From Baylisascaris procyonis (Eukaryota > Nematoda > Chromadorea > Rhabditida > Ascarididae): a stretch of 64,000 nucleotides of DNA. This document shows, in pieces, positions 13,179 through 26,149 of the stretch. Both the position numbers and the translations under genes were made by a program. The notes under the pieces are model-generated. The model was not told where the DNA came from. It did no database searches and worked only from the letters and a program-made list of their open reading frames with translations. Location of the stretch: positions 2,795,501-2,859,500 of the forward strand of contig JAZARR010000110.1 in NCBI GenBank assembly GCA_037389465.1. The letters are read 5' to 3'. Positions within the stretch are counted from its first letter, which is position 1; every line of letters starts with the position of its first letter.

Positions 13179-13270
13179 GGTGGGGATTAGAAAGGGGGTG
13201 GAGAGTTAAGATAAGGTTGGAATAGTGAGTGATGGGAGTGAGAGGAGGAGATGAGCGAAGGGAGAGTAAG
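13179..13270. repeat. Purine-rich tract
   Basis: G/A-dominated plus strand with GGGGG and GAGGAGGAG words, in contrast to the surrounding AT-rich DNA. It could form triplex-type structures. No gene is seen. Confidence 0.6.
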
Positions 13271-15029
13271 ATTTATACGATCCAATTTATTTAGTCAACC
13301 TGGTGGTCTCAGATTCACAGAAGAAAAATTTACAGCTCACTTATGAGTTTAATCCTTACGAATCGATCTACCCTAATATTTTTGAGTATCATTTATTTAA
13401 GCGGAACTATAACTGACCTATGATTGTATCTGCTTGAAATAATGCAAAAATTTCCAAACATCGAACAATATTGCAATAAAACCGAATAGCGGCACCTTTG
13501 GAAATTAGAAAATAATAACGAACAAAAGAAGAACGACAAAAAAAAACGAAAAAGTTGCTAAAAGGCTTAAAATTATGCATAAAGCGGAGAAAAAAAAAAG
13601 AAAAAGCAAGAAAACTCCCACAGCGGATTAGTTGAATGGCATCGAGAAAGAAACTCTTAATGCGTATCCATTTTAATTCGCTCTTTTTTTTTTTTAGCGT
13701 TAGCATTTGCAAATGAACAATACTTATCAAGGATATTTTTCAATACTTTAGACAAAAAAAAATTAGCCATTTGAAATTACTAGGTAGTCACAAAAAAAGA
13801 TTTAGCCATGAAACAGGAACGCTTAAAATGCTTCAATAATGCTCTTACATAATGGATTATCATTTATGCTTTCGATATATGCGTGAAGATTATTATATAT
13901 AGTGAAACGCACGTAATATAGTGCAAAAATGTTCGCAGCGTAAAGCAATTATCTAAAGCGCAAATGTCCATAGTGCAAAGTGATTATTTGGAGCGCAAAT
14001 GTCCTCAGAAGCAATTCGAAAACGTTCAAGACAACTAAGAGCACAAGTGAATTAATTGAAAAATCGAAGCGACGCCGCATAAGGCTATATACCTTCTCCT
14101 TTCAAGAACGATGTAAATACTATGTGTTAGATTCATACAATATTTAAGAAATTCATGAAATTCATAAGAGATTAGTTTCTTGAAGAGGGAACTCCGTAAT
14201 GCCAATGCCGTAGATTTTCTGGAATCGGAAAATAGAGAGAATCTCAACATTTCGAGGGAATTTTTAAAAAATGATAACGCAAGAACCTAATGGAAACTTT
14301 AGTGTCGACGAATAAATTAAAATACGACGATGCGCGCGATCTTTTGCCATCAATTTTAGAGGACACATACCTAAATTAATTGAAATTAATTTCAAATAGG
14401 GAACATCAACAACATACTAAAATGTTGTTGTTTTCGTTTTCACTCTATAATTGCATACTTTTGCAAATAATGACTTGAATATACGACATTCCAGATTTAG
14501 TCTCATCTTAGTGCTTTACGTCAGCGAATAGTGCTTAAATTGCATGTGATGAACGTTGCTCTTGGGTGGTAATACTCACTCAATATTGAACGTAATCACA
14601 ACTACTCACTATAACTATTTTATGATTTAGAATTTTATGACCATAATTACTGATAAATCCTTTATTAAATATGAAAAAAATTTTTATCATTTTTGATGTG
14701 CTTTTTTTATTTCTTTCATATATACCAAAATCTCCTATATATCTTTAAAAGTAAATAGATAATTTCTAGCATTCTATGAGGTTCATTTAATAATACGATA
14801 GGGTGGAATAAGCTTTCATCAGCAAAAAAATAAATGTGTTGCATTTGGGATATAGATTAATAGAAGTGAAATGATTGAGTAACGATTAAATTTGAAAGTT
14901 TTTTTTTTTTAATTTGTGGATAATACGAGCGGAAATATTTTTCAAATATTCTCACTCACTTCCGTTTCAGCATTAAATCGATTTTCAGCATTCAACTTAT
15001 GTGATTAACTTTATATTTTAATATTTCAG

Positions 15030-15030
<1 letters not shown>

Positions 15031-15080
<50 letters not shown>
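15031..15080. repeat. (TA)25 microsatellite
   Basis: Uninterrupted TA dinucleotide run of 50 bases in non-coding DNA. Confidence 0.97.
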
Positions 15081-15083
<3 letters not shown>

Positions 15084-15899
15084 TGACAACTATACACCTA
15101 AATAGAACAGATGAAATCACGATTTCTTCAACATAAATTCATATATCAAATATCAACTAAAAAAGTTAGTGGCAGAAATGACAGACTTCAACAATAACCT
15201 CGCCCTTCCAATATACAATCACTGCTAGCCTCCTTCTTCTTTGCTTCAACCCTTTTCATCTTCCTTTCCCCTCCCCCCTCTCCTTTCCCCCTCCCCTCCC
15301 CTCCCCTATAATCTTCACATTCAACGGCTTTTAATGAGAAAAGATTCACACGTCCATAGATTTAACTAACGAAATGGAGTCAAACGTTCAAAAAAAAAAA
15401 AAAAAACAATGTGCGGGAAAATTTAACTCTGAACACTTTAGATATTATAAACGTTCTCACATTAATTAAATCTACCCTCATAAAATCTAGAGAACCTCTT
15501 AGTGCTAGGGGCTTATAATCGAGATTATATGGTAAATACGTTCAATAAAGTAGATGAAAAGGTTCTAAAGTAGACCGTATCCTGAATGTCTCCACAAATT
15601 CATTGGAATTTTGCAATTTTTTTCATTTTTCCACACCATTATTAAGTAAATTTTTGAAAAAAAATCTCAACGTTATCAACAAAAAATCGAAAAAAATAAA
15701 AATTTTACAAGTGAAAAGAAATTTTATCATATTATCTTTAATTGTAACACAATGAACGTTGATCTGATGAACGACTATTCGTATTTTATTTATTATGACA
15801 TCACTTTGTGATCAATGAACTTTTATTTGGCCATTTTTTTATAACTTGAAGAACTTAGCTACGTCAAGCTCCATACCATTCTAGTTCAGGTGCTTTATA
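15081..15899. other. Non-coding interval with pyrimidine tract
   Basis: No gene seen. Contains the C-rich tract at 15229-15306 with a G-quadruplex motif on the minus strand, then ordinary AT-rich sequence up to a CRE-type palindrome. Confidence 0.55.
15229..15306 (-). repeat. Homopyrimidine tract with G-quadruplex motif
   Basis: The plus strand is C/T only over most of this stretch. At 15287-15306 it has four C runs (5, 4, 4 and 4) separated by single T bases. The minus strand therefore carries G runs with one-base loops, the tightest class of predicted intramolecular G-quadruplex. Confidence 0.8.
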
Positions 15900-15907
15900 T
15901 GACGTCA
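15900..15907. promoter_or_regulatory. CRE palindrome TGACGTCA, second copy
   Basis: Second perfect TGACGTCA, in the context ATATGACGTCATTTG, sharing nearly all flanking bases with the site at 10875. A GA-rich repeat follows within 30 bases. No adjacent gene could be identified. Confidence 0.35.
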
Positions 15908-15930
15908 TTTGTGAGAAAATAACAAATCGC

Positions 15931-16018
15931 AGAGAGAGGGAGAGAGAAAGAAAGAAAAGAGGAAAGAGACGGAATGACAGAGATAGAATGAGATAGAAAA
16001 TCGCAGAGAGAATGAGAA
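15931..16018. repeat. GA-rich repeat
   Basis: Imperfect GAGAGGGAGAGAAAGAAAG array bracketed by two copies of AATCGCAGAGAGA. Non-coding. Confidence 0.8.
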
Positions 16019-19000
16019 TATTTCAGTCGACAAAGGACGAAAACATTTATTACAGCCGATGCTCGATGTGAGCTACTTCAGATATCCATTAATTTTGGAA
16101 TATTGTGATGCTTTTTCCTTTTTTTCTACTTGTAGAAAAAAAGGTGGAGAAAAATAAAATTAGTGATATAATTTTTTCTCTTTTCGGATGTTTTTATTAA
16201 ATTTTTCAAATATCTTAAATCATTTAATTTTCTGATTTATCCTCTTCATTTTTATTCTTTTTGATTCATTTCTTTTTGCAATCTTTTTTTGCAATCGATT
16301 GAAAATCGCAATTTTATGAAAATTTCTAATTTTATGAAACAATCTTCTATTCCACTCTTTCTATCTTTTTTTCCTCTCGGCCAAGTGAATAAAAATTCAA
16401 TAATATCTGATAATCGCTAAGGAAAAAAAATCACATCCAATGATAAAGGAATCTATCATCGGAATTCCTCTTCTTCGAGGAATACATCATAAAAAATGAA
16501 AGAAAACTGGCCCACATCGATTTTGATTATCAACTGATATCAGCAAACACTTGAGTGATAAGTGATAAACACAATTTAATCACTACGATGCTTCATTCAT
16601 AATTACTACGATGTTTCATTTATTCAAATAATGATTCGTAGAGCGTAAAAAGAAAGAAAAAACAAATTGATGCTATATGCGATGTTTATGCAACGGAATG
16701 CAAATCAACAACAACCATCTGCACCGCTACAAAATTTGTGGCCAATAATACCCATCGATTAGTGCCAAATTGTGAGATGAAAAAGTATGAACTGAAAAAA
16801 AAAACGATCAAATGGGATCTATCATTCATGAGTACCCGAAATATTTATTGAAAATCTCTTTTCTCTTGTCCGTCCCGTATCGTATAAGTAAACGAAAAAC
16901 AGAACTGGAATGGAAGAGCCGAGGTGAGGAGGGGGGATATAGGATGGACATGTATGTTTCAAAGCACTGAACAAAAGAGTGGTATTTTTGCAGGGGTCCC
17001 AGGGGTTTTGTTTAAGCGACGGCGGGGTTTTGTTGTTGATTTTCGAAAATATGTACTCGTGATACATCAACAGATTACCGTAAAAGAATACAAAAAGTAG
17101 AGTTCTTTCTAAGAGTGATCAAATCCGTCAGAGACCTAGCAAGACCGAATACAACTTATGGAGAAACTAGGAGCCTAAAGTTCTCTTCACCTTCACCTCC
17201 CCTAACCCACCACCCCTCAATACCTTCAAACCTGTCCCTTAAGCAATACTATCAATAGTCACGTGAATAGCTAAATCGATTCTATTGCAGATTGTCATCG
17301 AAAATGACAAAAAACTTCAGTAACTAAAAGTCCAATCGATATGTCATTAAATCATCATTTAATTTCAAATTTCACTTAAAATATAAGGCTATTTTATTCC
17401 ATATTCAAAACACCTCATTCCATTTATCATTAACTAAGAAAATATAGTTGATGCTTTTGCTAAAAATTTCAACCGAAATCACTATATCGAATCTATTAAC
17501 CGATTGACTATTTAAAAAAAAAAATTATCATTACCTTATCAGCTTATCAACCTTACGAAACAACCTATCAACCTTATCAATCAACTTAGTAGCTTATCAA
17601 CCAATTAGCCACATTATCTTATCAGCTAAATATCGCATAACGAAACAAGCAATATAAAACCGGAAATGAGAAATTTAGAGAGTGTATAATTAGCACTAGT
17701 GATGTGCATCCACTTGTGTGGCTGATGGCGATAGATGGACAGCGGAAGTGCACTCACTATACGATGTGAATACAAATCGATGTTGAATTCGTTTTTTTTT
17801 TTTCTGTGTATTAGTGTTCGCAGTGCACTAATATAAGGAAACGTGCGTTTGCTTTATAAATGCACTCAACGCTTCCTGCACATTCCATCCAGCACTTCAG
17901 TGCTATAATATTCATCGCTCCTCTAGTTTTTTTTTTTTTTTTTTTTTTCTGCGTCAATTTCTAACAAACTACCAAGAAACATTTTTTTTTTCTAATATTT
18001 GCTAGCAATATTTGTAAATGGGGGACTGTGGGAGGTGGAGGGGGGAAGAGAGAGAGATTTATTTTTTTTTTTTTAATCAACCTTAAAGCTCTCATATCAG
18101 TAGTTACAAAGCATTGCATTTGTAATCTTAATTTCATGTATTTCATCCTTCAATTCGAATATTTTATTTTTTTTTTTTTTAATTTCATTAATTCATTCTC
18201 CCATTCCATTATTCAATTGTTTCAAATCTTATTTATCAATAAGGGAATGACGAGAAAAAAAATTTTTTCACACTCAAACTCTGAAAAAAATAAAAATAAA
18301 TAAAGAAAGAAATTGATTTAATTAAAAGCTCTCAATCGTTACCGAATAAGCATTCAAAAAAGCGTCCATCGAAAGTAGATTGTTTTATTTACCTTTGAAG
18401 AACATTACTTCATCTCAAGTGCTGCGCATTTTTTAGGGGCGCTAATAGAAACCTTTTTTTTTGAGCATATCTTATTACATTGTCATATGAAAGCGCATTT
18501 AGATTTATGCCGTTTTTTTGTCTTTACAAAAATTTCAACTGAAAAACAACAAAATCAGCAGAGATGGAGATGGGCTGCATTTTAATTCACAGCCTAGTTG
18601 GGTAAAAACTGAAAGAAATTTTTTACCCAAAGATTTCTTTGAATAATTATTCAAATACGCTTGTGAATGTATAGGCGTCTATTATTTGCCCTTTTTTTTT
18701 TCGCACGATATCGATGAGGTAACTATCGAAAATTTTCAAACATTCACCAATTATTTTCATGAAATGCATTTGGGAATTTAAACGTTTCTTATACAATGCT
18801 AATTGTAACATTGCAATCGTTCAACGATATTGCAATACGATTTGCATTGAATGAAAGTAAGATTAATATAGTTTTTGCAATGATTTGCAAAAAACAAACG
18901 CAATTATATTTGTTCTGAGAAATTCTTATAGAAAATAAAAGAAAAAAAAAAAAGAAATTCTTCTTATATAAGTATTGAATAAATGACGAAAAATCGTTTA

Positions 19001-19529
19001 AATTTTCAAAGTAAATATTCAAGGAAATTGCGATCGAGAGGAATGAATCCAACAGAAGAAAAAAAAAACGAAAAAACACATGCCGCGCTTTTACTATAGG
19101 AATGTCGATCGTGATGTAACCGCTTAGTGACGCGTATTCACCATTAAATTACTTTCCATTAGTGACACGTTTTGCATCCTAATCGTTGCCATTAGTCTCT
19201 GTTTTAGTCATACGTATGCATTAACTCATCGCTCAGCTAATACCGTAAGACCTCCAATAATAGCCCACTGTGAATTTAATATGAATTATAGAGCAGTTTT
19301 GAATGCAGTTGCAAAGCATTCAATATATTTGACCGTATTAAGTTAATTTTTTCATGAATGGTGAAACTTTTCTTACAACAAAATCGAAAAATTTTCATCT
19401 TTTAATAATAATTAGAGATGAAAATCTCTGTTAGGAATATTACAGTAACTGATTAGTGATTAATTTTAGTAGCCTGTATTGCTCCTTGTTTACCTAAAGA
19501 AGATATTTTTAAGATTTGATTTTACGATG
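16019..19529. other. Gene-poor AT-rich region
   Basis: No gene can be supported. A loose TTATCAACC-type repeat lies at 17524-17626 and a purine-rich patch at 18018-18058. An open frame near 16822-17070 on the minus strand has no start context, splice sites or domain pattern that convinces. Confidence 0.55.
17524..17626. repeat. Degenerate CTTATCAACC repeat
   Basis: About six imperfect copies of CTTATCA(ACC/GC) spaced 10-20 bases apart. Includes several TTATCA/TGATAA words, which match GATA-factor cores, so a regulatory cluster is possible but not shown. Confidence 0.5.
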
Positions 19530-19539
19530 AATAAATGAA

Positions 19540-19574
<35 letters not shown>

Positions 19575-19699
19575 ATGGATAAATAAATGAATAAAATAAA
19601 TAAACAAATCAATAAATAAATAAGTAAATAAATGGATAAATAAATAGATAAAATAAACAAACAAATAAATAAATAAATGGATAAATAAATAAATAAATG
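19530..19699. repeat. (AAAT)n microsatellite
   Basis: About 170 bases of AAATA/ATAAATAA tetranucleotide repeat with scattered G, C and T substitutions. The minus strand reads as a Tyr/Ile/Phe-rich open frame purely because of the repeat. Confidence 0.95.
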
Positions 19700-20906
19700 T
19701 ATGTATATTTATATATGCACATCCCTAAATCATCGACGAGAGATTGCTCTTTCCACAAGAAAGGAAATGTAATGTTGTAAAACTCGCGTAAGAAACGAAA
19801 GTTCATCGCTTGATTAGGTGGATTTTTTTTCGCCAAACTCTGAAAAGAAAATTCTGAAAAAGAAAAAAAAACTGACAAGTAATCACTACGAAAAGAAATA
19901 CTCAAGAAAAGTACAACTGAAAAAAAAAAAGAATGGAAAACAAGAAAGAAATATGAAAATGAATTCAATCAACTCAACAACGTATGTATCGTTTCTTTTT
20001 TTTTTCTTCTTCTAGCAAATAATTACAGTCGTATAAAAAATCACATTGTGTATAATTCAGAAAATATTTTTTAAAAAATACGATGTTATACGTAATCCGC
20101 TCTTAATCTCTTTTTTTTTTTACAAAAATATTTTTACTGTGAAAAAATGCATAATTGCAAAATGAATATGCAAATTTTTTCACGACGAATAAATTGTATT
20201 CTTAAATATTTAAATATTTGTTGCATATATTTCAATTCGAAATATTCACGAATGTAAAAATTCAAAAAATAAAAAAATAAAAAAAAGAACGATGAAAAAA
20301 GGAAAACAAATTAAATTCTAGAATAAGTCATCAAAAAAATATATATATCAACTGATAAGAAAAGAATTTTTTATACGAATTCAAACAATGGCGAATGCTT
20401 TTTCAACTCTCACTGACGAATGAAACTATGATTGAAATTGAAATTTTTCTTAATTCTCCACTATTATACATATTTTTTTGTATCTTAACCGGTCGGTCAG
20501 TCGAAAAATATTTTCTCAAAGCTATTTATGATATGATATATGCTTGTGTAATCATATTCATGAAAGTGAAAGTTTTGCAAATTGCCAGCAAATAATAATA
20601 GAGAATATGCAATGATGCATTCAAGTCTGGAGGAACGAATTGATCATGCAAATCTCATCGTAAAAACCATCTCAGCTTTACTCTTTCAAGCTTACGTAAT
20701 TGTAGATTATTGATCCTAAGATGCAACTGATAGACCCCATAATAGACGCTAATTCATAGGTATATTAAAATGCATATAAATTTTTTTGAGGAAGTTGATA
20801 AATTCCTTTAAAAATTGTAAAGAGATAATATTATGATGTAGATTATGCGCATCGGGCTGCGCAGGTTAAAATTACCAGATATATAGGCAAATAGGTATAT
20901 AGGCGC

Positions 20907-20909
<3 letters not shown>

Positions 20910-20971
<62 letters not shown>
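20910..20971. repeat. (TA)31 microsatellite
   Basis: Uninterrupted TA run of about 62 bases. Confidence 0.97.
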
Positions 20972-20974
<3 letters not shown>

Positions 20975-21270
20975 TGAAATGACTTCGTCACTGTACGCTA
21001 CCGTTCGCTACTTTACTTACAAATGCAATTTTATGATACTGTATAAAAATGAATGTGAATTAATCGTCATAGAAAAAGAGATTTTCGACTAGTCCTATAT
21101 AGAGATTTTCCGACCACTACTACATTATAGAAATAAATAATACTACGAAATAAAGGCAATAAATGAAGTATTAAAAAAAACAAATAAAAAATCAATTATA
21201 ATGATAATAAAATGAAGAGAGAAAAAAAAGTTGAAAAAATTTGTTCAATAAAACTTTGAAAATACTTTTG

Positions 21271-21440
21271 TAAGAGAGAGGGAGAGAGAAAGAAAGAGAG
21301 AGTAGAAAATAAAACGAATAATAGGATGTATTTTTGCAAGACAAAGAGAGAGAGAGAGAGAGAAAGGGAGAGAGAAAAGGAGAGGAAGAAAAAGAGAGAG
21401 AAAGAGAGAGGGTATAAAATAAAACGAAAAATAGGATCTC
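21271..21440. repeat. Duplicated GA tract, about 108-bp period
   Basis: Two GA-rich segments are each followed by almost the same AAAATAAAACGAA(T/A)AATAGGAT sequence, about 108 bases apart. This points to a tandem duplication of a unit containing a GA microsatellite. Confidence 0.8.
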
Positions 21441-22163
21441 TCGTAGCAAATCTCTCTCAGGTGTACTAGTAAACGTTTTGTTGAACACGAAACAATTGAT
21501 GAAAGCAGTTGTTCATCCCAATGAGTGTTTTCTTTCGAAGTTTGTGCTTCAATGCACTTGTTGTTGAAAGTGCATACATTTATATCCACAAATTTTTTCC
21601 ACTTCACCTATCTTCCAGAATTTTTTTTTATTACAATCCATTGTCATATTTTTTTTGAATATTTCTGCTTGTTTTTAGAAAGTAATTCATTTTGGGAACA
21701 TCCCGATAATATGAATTATTAAATATTGTGATATTGGAGAGGTAAAATTGGACTGGAAGGATGGAAGGGGGCTGTGAACGGGGAAAACACAAAGAAGTGA
21801 AAGAGGAGCAAATGTAAAGGAGAGATATTATTAATTGCTTTCAAAATAAACTCTAAGATCAATTAAAGCAATGATGTTTATTGTTGCTCAAATAATCCAT
21901 ATATAAAAAAGATATAAAATGATCGTAGTATGTCCATAAAACAACGCTATCAATGTCATTTCTCTAGTTGAAATAAAAAAAAATTTACTTTCATTGTCTC
22001 CTGAAATATTTTCAATTATTTTTTAATTTAAAATTGCGTTTTGAAGTGCTAAAAAAATTCAAAAATTTTCTAACTACAATGAAAAAATTTCTTATATATT
22101 AAAGTTTCTAGAGAATTATGAAATTGTTTAGTAATATGAAAGATTTCTTTTAAGATTCATGGT

Positions 22164-22172
<9 letters not shown>

Positions 22173-22209
<37 letters not shown>
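22173..22209. repeat. (TA)n microsatellite
   Basis: Pure TA run of about 37 bases preceded by an interrupted TATATACATA segment. Confidence 0.95.
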
Positions 22210-22212
<3 letters not shown>

Positions 22213-23075
22213 TCAGAATAAAACAGTAATGTTTATTGATATGTGCAGAAATAAAAATGAAAGAGAGAAAGATTACACATAGTGCTTAGTGATGAAAAAT
22301 ATTCAGCGAGCGGAAAGAGAAATCCGACGGAATGATGGAAATAATGCATAGAAGAGAGAGTAGATTAGATTGAGAGTGGAAAAAACATGAAGGACGAACA
22401 TTTTTTCTTGCAGTTCATTAGTGCATAACGATGAAAGTATTATGCATAAAATGGGAAACGGGTTAGGAAAACTAGAGGGAAAGAAGGAAAGCAAGGAAAG
22501 GGTAAGGAAGTCTAAAGGGAATGAAAGAGAGATGAGTGATGGATGGGAGTATTGAGTATTGCTATATCTATCAATGATACGGATGATACTAATGGAGAGA
22601 GGTGGAAGTGGATAAAAGACACCAACAACAAGACAAAGGCATCAATCAAACTATGCCTCAATACAACAACGTTCATATAAATAAATATCGGTGTTGATTG
22701 CTGCAAAAAGCGCATCTCATTGAGATTTCATTTGAAGTCAATGCAAAATATTCATCTATTGGTCAAAAGAGAAGAGGAGATCATCTTGAACTGAGCAAAG
22801 ACTAGGCTAAGACTGAGTCAGAATCATATCTTAGTTTTTCGATAAGACGGATGCATCTGGTATGCATTCCCTAGGCACAAAGATGCGATGTTATGAAAGA
22901 ATTACCACCGAAAAGTTTATGCGACGATAAAATTTTAAAAAAACGCATTGCGATTCGTATGAAATGTTTTACATTCCGCATCCCCAACAATCGATAATCA
23001 CTCAAATTTATGTATGGATCTACCTCGTATTAAGAAAATTTAAGCGGAAATAAGTTGAAATATTTATAGTAGCTT

Positions 23076-23078
<3 letters not shown>

Positions 23079-23168
<90 letters not shown>
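23079..23168. repeat. (AT)45 microsatellite
   Basis: Uninterrupted AT run of about 90 bases, the longest in the window. Likely polymorphic and error-prone in assembly. Confidence 0.97.
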
Positions 23169-23171
<3 letters not shown>

Positions 23172-23820
23172 ACCAGCTTATTTACGGAGCTTTAAGCAGG
23201 GATTTGGCCACGATGATAGGCACCGACGAGTTTATGTACCACCTACGATATATTCCCATACTACGAATAACATGAGTGTGTAAAACTACGAGAAAATTGT
23301 AAAAAAAAAGAGAGAAAATAGCAATAACGACCTACGGGATACTAATAATGTTTTGGGATCGTCATATTGATTGGGACAACGCAATGCTCAAAAAAAAAAA
23401 AAAAAAATCTTATATTCTCTTCAATAAGTTCGGAATTTCTGAACTACTTTCAATGCTTGAAAAATTAAGTTTTCATAATCTTTTCAGCTTCTCTCCTTGT
23501 TCCGTCTTTCTATTGCTCTATTATATTTTCTTCAATGCCGCAATTGACCATCTCGTATCTTCGTTGATTCTCTATCATGGTGACACATTAATGGTTAACA
23601 AAGTAAAACTGTAATAATATAGACATATCAGCAATGCTTCAGCCAAGAAATTCAAAAAAAGCAAGTAAATAAGTGAAAGTTACCTTTCAAAACATCGCTA
23701 TAAGTTACTCAGAAACGGCTCCAGCAAAATAAATGAAATACATCATTGGTAAGATTGTATTCTACTTTCCACTTGCATTCCTTACTTATAAAGACAAGCT
23801 CTATTCTAACACATCTCCAT

Positions 23821-23893
23821 TGTTCTCGTGGCATAGTGCAATGTTGCGCGAGTGGTAGACTCTGAGCGCGAGATCAGAACCAGTCAAAGAACA
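23821..23893 (+). other. tRNA-like module, degenerate
   Basis: A 73-base segment whose ends, TGTTCT and AGAACA, are complementary. The start CTCGTGGC and the TCTGA...TCAGA arm resemble parts of eukaryotic tRNA-Trp. TGGCATAGTG fits a pol III A box, and GATCAGAAC matches the B-box consensus at all but one position. It lacks a GTTC T-loop, so it is not a functional tRNA. A tRNA-derived fossil or SINE head is possible, as is coincidence. Confidence 0.15.
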
Positions 23894-24498
23894 GAGTTTA
23901 ACTATCATCGTCTGGTACGAGTGCGCCGAGGTGGAACCGGAGCCTAATCATGACCTAAAACGTTGCCGTTTTTCCTTATAGTCAGCATGATTGCTAGTTT
24001 GCTCATTGCAATGATATCAATGCAAATAATGATAGGTAGGGCTGTCACTATCAATATCACTTAACTACCATCAACATTTGCAACTACCATATAACATCGA
24101 ATAAAAACACTCCCAACGATTGTACTTCCTTGTTTGTCAGCATAGACATCTTTACATCCAATTAGGCTTCTCCTGACCAGGCCGAAAACACTGTTGATGT
24201 GCAAGCAAGCGGTACAAGAAAGCAAACTAGATCAAACCGATAAAGAATTGAAACACTAGGTTATGAGTGAAAATTATATGAATGAGCCTTAAAAGGTACT
24301 GTATGCAATAAATAATCTCTCGTAAAAATCACAAGCATCACATTAGGCAGCAATACATCTTCGCTCATAATTTTCCGTGCACACCATAAAAGGAAATCGA
24401 TAAAATCACGCAGTGACAAACGGCTGCTTCTAAACGAGCTCTGCTGGGGAAAGAGTTGAGTGAGTATACACGTAAATACATCATCGCCAACTATACGT

Positions 24499-24615
24499 AC
24501 GCACACGCACACACACACACACACACACGCACACAAACAGCACATACGTACGCACACGCACACAAAAACACACGTAGATACGCAGACACACACAGACAGA
24601 CACAGACACATATAC
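24499..24615. repeat. (CA)n-rich block
   Basis: CACACA and CAGACA repeat with the segment TACGTACGCACACGCACAC present twice about 50 bases apart. The Cys/Val-rich minus-strand frame across it is a repeat artefact. Confidence 0.92.
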
Positions 24616-25293
24616 GCGAACACTTGATTATGCTTCAACGGGAATTCTTTAAAGAAAGGAAAATCGCGAATAGAACCCAAAGGCGTTATTAAGCCGAAAT
24701 AACATTTGAAAATGCTTCGGTTGAATGAGAAATAAATGATTTTCCATTCTCACCCAATTAGTGAAACATCACAAAAAAATAGTAATATTTCTATCGATTT
24801 TAATTACTAATTTGAAAATTTCAACTTTTAATTCAGCAAATTTTTCATAATTTTGACCCCTCAAAAAAATAAAAAATTTTGAAATTTAATTTAATTCACA
24901 AAATTTTCTTTTTCAAAAAAAAAAGTAAAGAATTTTTGAATAAATGAATTGTTACTTATATATTTATTATGAGTGCTAATCGAATGCTAAAATGCTCGCA
25001 TTAGTTCATACAAGACGTTATCGTCGCAAATATTGAAATGAAAAGCATTTATGAATTCTCGCTTAATATTCACATCTTTAGACGGAATTAACATATAAAA
25101 ATGAATATACTTTATTAGAGTAGTAGAAAAATCGACTAGAAAATATAAATTTGGTGCCAGTCGTCTGCTAATAAAATATTACCAATTTTCTAATTTTTGA
25201 ATATCGCCTAATCCAAAAATAAAACTGAGTAGATACTTTTTTTTACTCATTCGTAGAATAAATGGAAGATTGTAGTTATATAAAGTACCGTAT

Positions 25294-25347
25294 ACGTATC
25301 ATACTGAATATAAAAATACTGTAAACGTATCATACTGAATATAAAAA
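25294..25347. repeat. 31-bp direct duplication
   Basis: ACGTATCATACTGAATATAA and its next bases occur twice at a spacing of 31 bases, with no mismatch over about 23 bases. Confidence 0.85.
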
Positions 25348-26081
25348 CTATGTTTAAAATGATATAAGCATTCCAATTTCTAAACATACCATACGACGAA
25401 AAAAGCACTCTAAAATATTCGCGACAACGTTATGCAATTTGAGGTTTTATTTGTTTATGTAAATGATGAAGAAACGATTAATGATAGGCTTATACCTTTC
25501 GATGGGTGATATAATCTAAAAGCAATTGAATACTGGAAGGAATGAACTTGATTCAGGCTACCTGTTAGTGAGAAATACAGTATGACATTTTCCATCTAAG
25601 TAAGTGAAAAAAAAAACTGGAAAAAAAATTAAAACACTAAAATACTCTCAGAGTCGACAAATAATATGCCATTCTATTCTATAACATAGATTATCTATAA
25701 CATCCCTTATATACGGAGATTATCTATACTGTTTCTTTTCATATATGGATTATTAATTTATTCAATCAACGAACAAAAAAAAAAACACCTTAATGAAATT
25801 TCATTGAAAAAAGGTATTATTTCTTAATTATATGGATTATTCTTGATTTTTTATGCAATACAATTTGAATATTGCATAGACAGTGCATATTGCATTGCAA
25901 AATATTGCATTATTATGAAAGATTATTTCAATACTCAATATTTGCAATGAGCAATTTGCGCATTGAGTAAAAATTCAAAAATTTTCACTAAACGCAAATT
26001 CCACTCTTAGCTATAGAAGTGAAAATTATGCGCGCCTTATCTTGGCAATGGTTTCTCGCATTTAAAGTTGAAATTTGACAA

Positions 26082-26149
26082 ATTTATTCACTTATTTATT
26101 CATTCATTTATCTATTTATTTGTTTACTTATTTGTTTATTTATTTATTT
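26082..26149. repeat. (TTTA)n microsatellite
   Basis: TTTATTTA/TTTGTTTA tetranucleotide repeat of about 68 bases. It is the complement type of the AAAT array at 19530. Confidence 0.92.

Larger units (their letters stand above)
10883..15030. other. Gene-poor AT-rich region
   Basis: No supportable gene. Contains a 31-bp direct duplication (11854-11915), a TG/TA-rich simple-sequence block (12440-12830), a purine-rich block (13179-13270), and two loose copies of an AGCGCAAATGTCC-containing segment near 13955-14005. Short open frames here fall in simple sequence or AT-rich DNA and show no domain pattern. Confidence 0.55.
19700..23820. other. Gene-poor region with microsatellites
   Basis: No gene seen. 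Long TA runs at 20910-20971, 22173-22209 and 23079-23168, and a GA-containing duplication at 21271-21440. The open frames that start in the TA runs (for example from 20907 and 23075) are artefacts. Confidence 0.55.

Noticed and set aside
21192..21607. Two Ser/Leu-rich minus-strand frames
   Set aside because: Produced by the duplicated GA tract. Both frames are open only because GA repeats lack stops.
24261..24680. Minus-strand 139-codon protein
   Set aside because: The core is a CA microsatellite read as Cys/Val repeats. The flanks show no domain.
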